From Thermicanus aegyptius DSM 12793 (GTDB lineage Bacteria > Bacillota > Bacilli > Thermicanales > Thermicanaceae), in assembly GCF_000510645.1 (NCBI RefSeq), contig NZ_KI783301.1:1772320-1836319 (forward strand): a DNA stretch of 64,000 nt. Direction: 5' to 3'. Shown in pieces: positions 63,263-64,000 of the stretch (position 1 is the stretch's first letter; every line of letters begins with the position of its first letter). The position numbers and the translations under genes were made by a program. The notes beneath the pieces are model-generated. The model saw only the letters and a list, made by a program, of their open reading frames with translations. It ran no database searches and was not told where the DNA came from.

Positions 63263-64000
63263 TTAAGCTGCTGCTTGAAGCTGAGCCTCCCGATGGGGGC
63301 CGAGCACTTTGCTGCTGTCATAATTCTTCTGTTTACGGCCTAGCTCAAACAAGATGCGGATGAGCTTGATGCAAAGCGCGATCATGGACTGTTTCTTTTT
63401 CAGCGGATTGTCCCGGCGCGTCGTGAAATACATGTGCAACGCGCGGAATTCCGGGTTCCTGGCAACCATCGTCAGTGCCGCCCGGTACAGCAGGGCCCGG
63501 AGACGACAGCGACCACGTTTGCTGATGGTCGTTTCCCCTTTGTGCAGCCCGGAGCTGTTTTCCCGCAGGCTGAGACCGGCGTGACGGACGATTTGCTGGC
63601 TGTGATCGTAGCCGCTCAAGTCCCCGACTTCCGCCAGGAAACCTGCCACAGTGACGAGACCGATGCACGGAATGCTCATCATGTGGGAGGCGCCCGGAAT
63701 CTGCTCCACCAGAGCCGCCACATGCTCCATCAGTTCTTCGATCTGCCTGCACAGCATGGCGTACTGCTCCAGGTACATGGCTAGCTCATGCCTGGCCGCC
63801 GTAGCGCCTTCCGTGAGGCCGATGGACTTTTGGGCTTTTTGGTAGAGCATCCCCGCTCTCTTGGGGCCTACAGCTCGTTGTACGCCGCTCTTCTTCCAGG
63901 TCGCCACAAGAGCAGTTTCGCCAGCGGCGACGACGTCTTGCGGCAGCGGAAAGTTCTGCAGCGTAATGAGCGAAGCCTTGCCTTCCCAGTCTTTAAACAC
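63263..64000 (-). mobile_element. IS110-family transposase, truncated by the window edge
   Basis: 245 codons are visible; the N-terminal DEDD (RuvC-like) part lies mostly beyond base 64000. The C-terminal Tnp_20 domain is clear: IPCIGLVTVAGFLAEVGDLSGYDHSQQIVRHAGLS, then ENSSGLHKGETTISKRGRCRLRALLYRAAL with the candidate nucleophile Ser in SSG. IS110 recombinases use a DEDD plus Ser active site and lack terminal inverted repeats. Base composition is more GC-rich than the neighbouring genes, in line with recent arrival. The element's ends cannot be set. Confidence 0.9.

Noticed and set aside
1..64000. CRISPR arrays, tRNA or rRNA genes, prophage genes.
   Set aside because: I saw no regularly spaced repeats, no tRNA cloverleaf signatures, no rRNA and no phage structural genes.

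Overview
The window reads as chromosomal DNA of an endospore-forming, motile, respiring member of the Bacillales. The gene order is close to the Bacillus subtilis ynbB-glnR-glnA, resBCDE-rluB-spmBA-dacB-scpBA, lysA-spoVA-sigF-spoIIAB-spoIIAA-dacF-pdp-drm-xerD-yqzK-fur-spoIIM and nudF regions. It is not B. subtilis: several genes of those blocks are missing, the SRP RNA is the short type, and short intergenic gaps and strong Shine-Dalgarno sequences are typical of thermophilic Bacillales. I cannot name the species. Almost everything lies on the minus strand.

Layout. 1-2.1 kb: the end of a GH18 glycosidase and a small secreted DUF2680-like protein. 2.2-6.2 kb: an aldo/keto reductase and a metN-metP-metQ methionine importer behind a SAM-I riboswitch. 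6.3-11.3 kb: lexA, the glnR-glnA operon with a GlnR box, ynbB and spoVK. 11.3-16.3 kb: an iron alcohol dehydrogenase, a YtvI-like permease, a lipoprotein polysaccharide deacetylase, a small ORF pair split by an in-frame TGA, pyrophosphatase and a 45-residue membrane protein. 16.4-22.6 kb: resE, resD, resC, resB (no resA) and rluB. 22.7-33.5 kb: a sporulation block (spmB, spmA, dacB, scpB, scpA, lysA, spoVAF, spoVAB, spoVAA, sigF, spoIIAB, spoIIAA, dacF) in which spoVAC, spoVAD and spoVAE are absent. 33.5-39.8 kb: nucleoside salvage (pdp, drm), xerD, yqzK, ald, fur and spoIIM. At 39.95 kb there is a short SRP RNA on the plus strand.

40-51.7 kb is the most distinctive part. A five-gene branched-chain-amino-acid-type ABC importer, a 1058-residue STAND ATPase/BTAD regulator of the SARP type and an acyl-CoA ligase sit together. 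The importer and ligase promoters carry the same 7-4-7 direct repeat (TGTAACY-N4-TGTAACY) exactly 9 bp before a possible -10, which is the architecture of a SARP operator. Upstream follow an EndoQ-type PHP nuclease, NudF and a probable MciZ (peptide inhibitor of FtsZ).

51.7-62.9 kb encodes branched-chain keto acid dehydrogenase (E1 alpha, E1 beta, E2), lipoyl transferase LipB, methylmalonyl-CoA mutase large subunit, a fused B12-binding/epimerase protein and an acyl-CoA carboxylase beta subunit. Together these could take Val/Ile carbon to succinyl-CoA. motA-motB is inserted among them. The window ends inside an IS110-family transposase.
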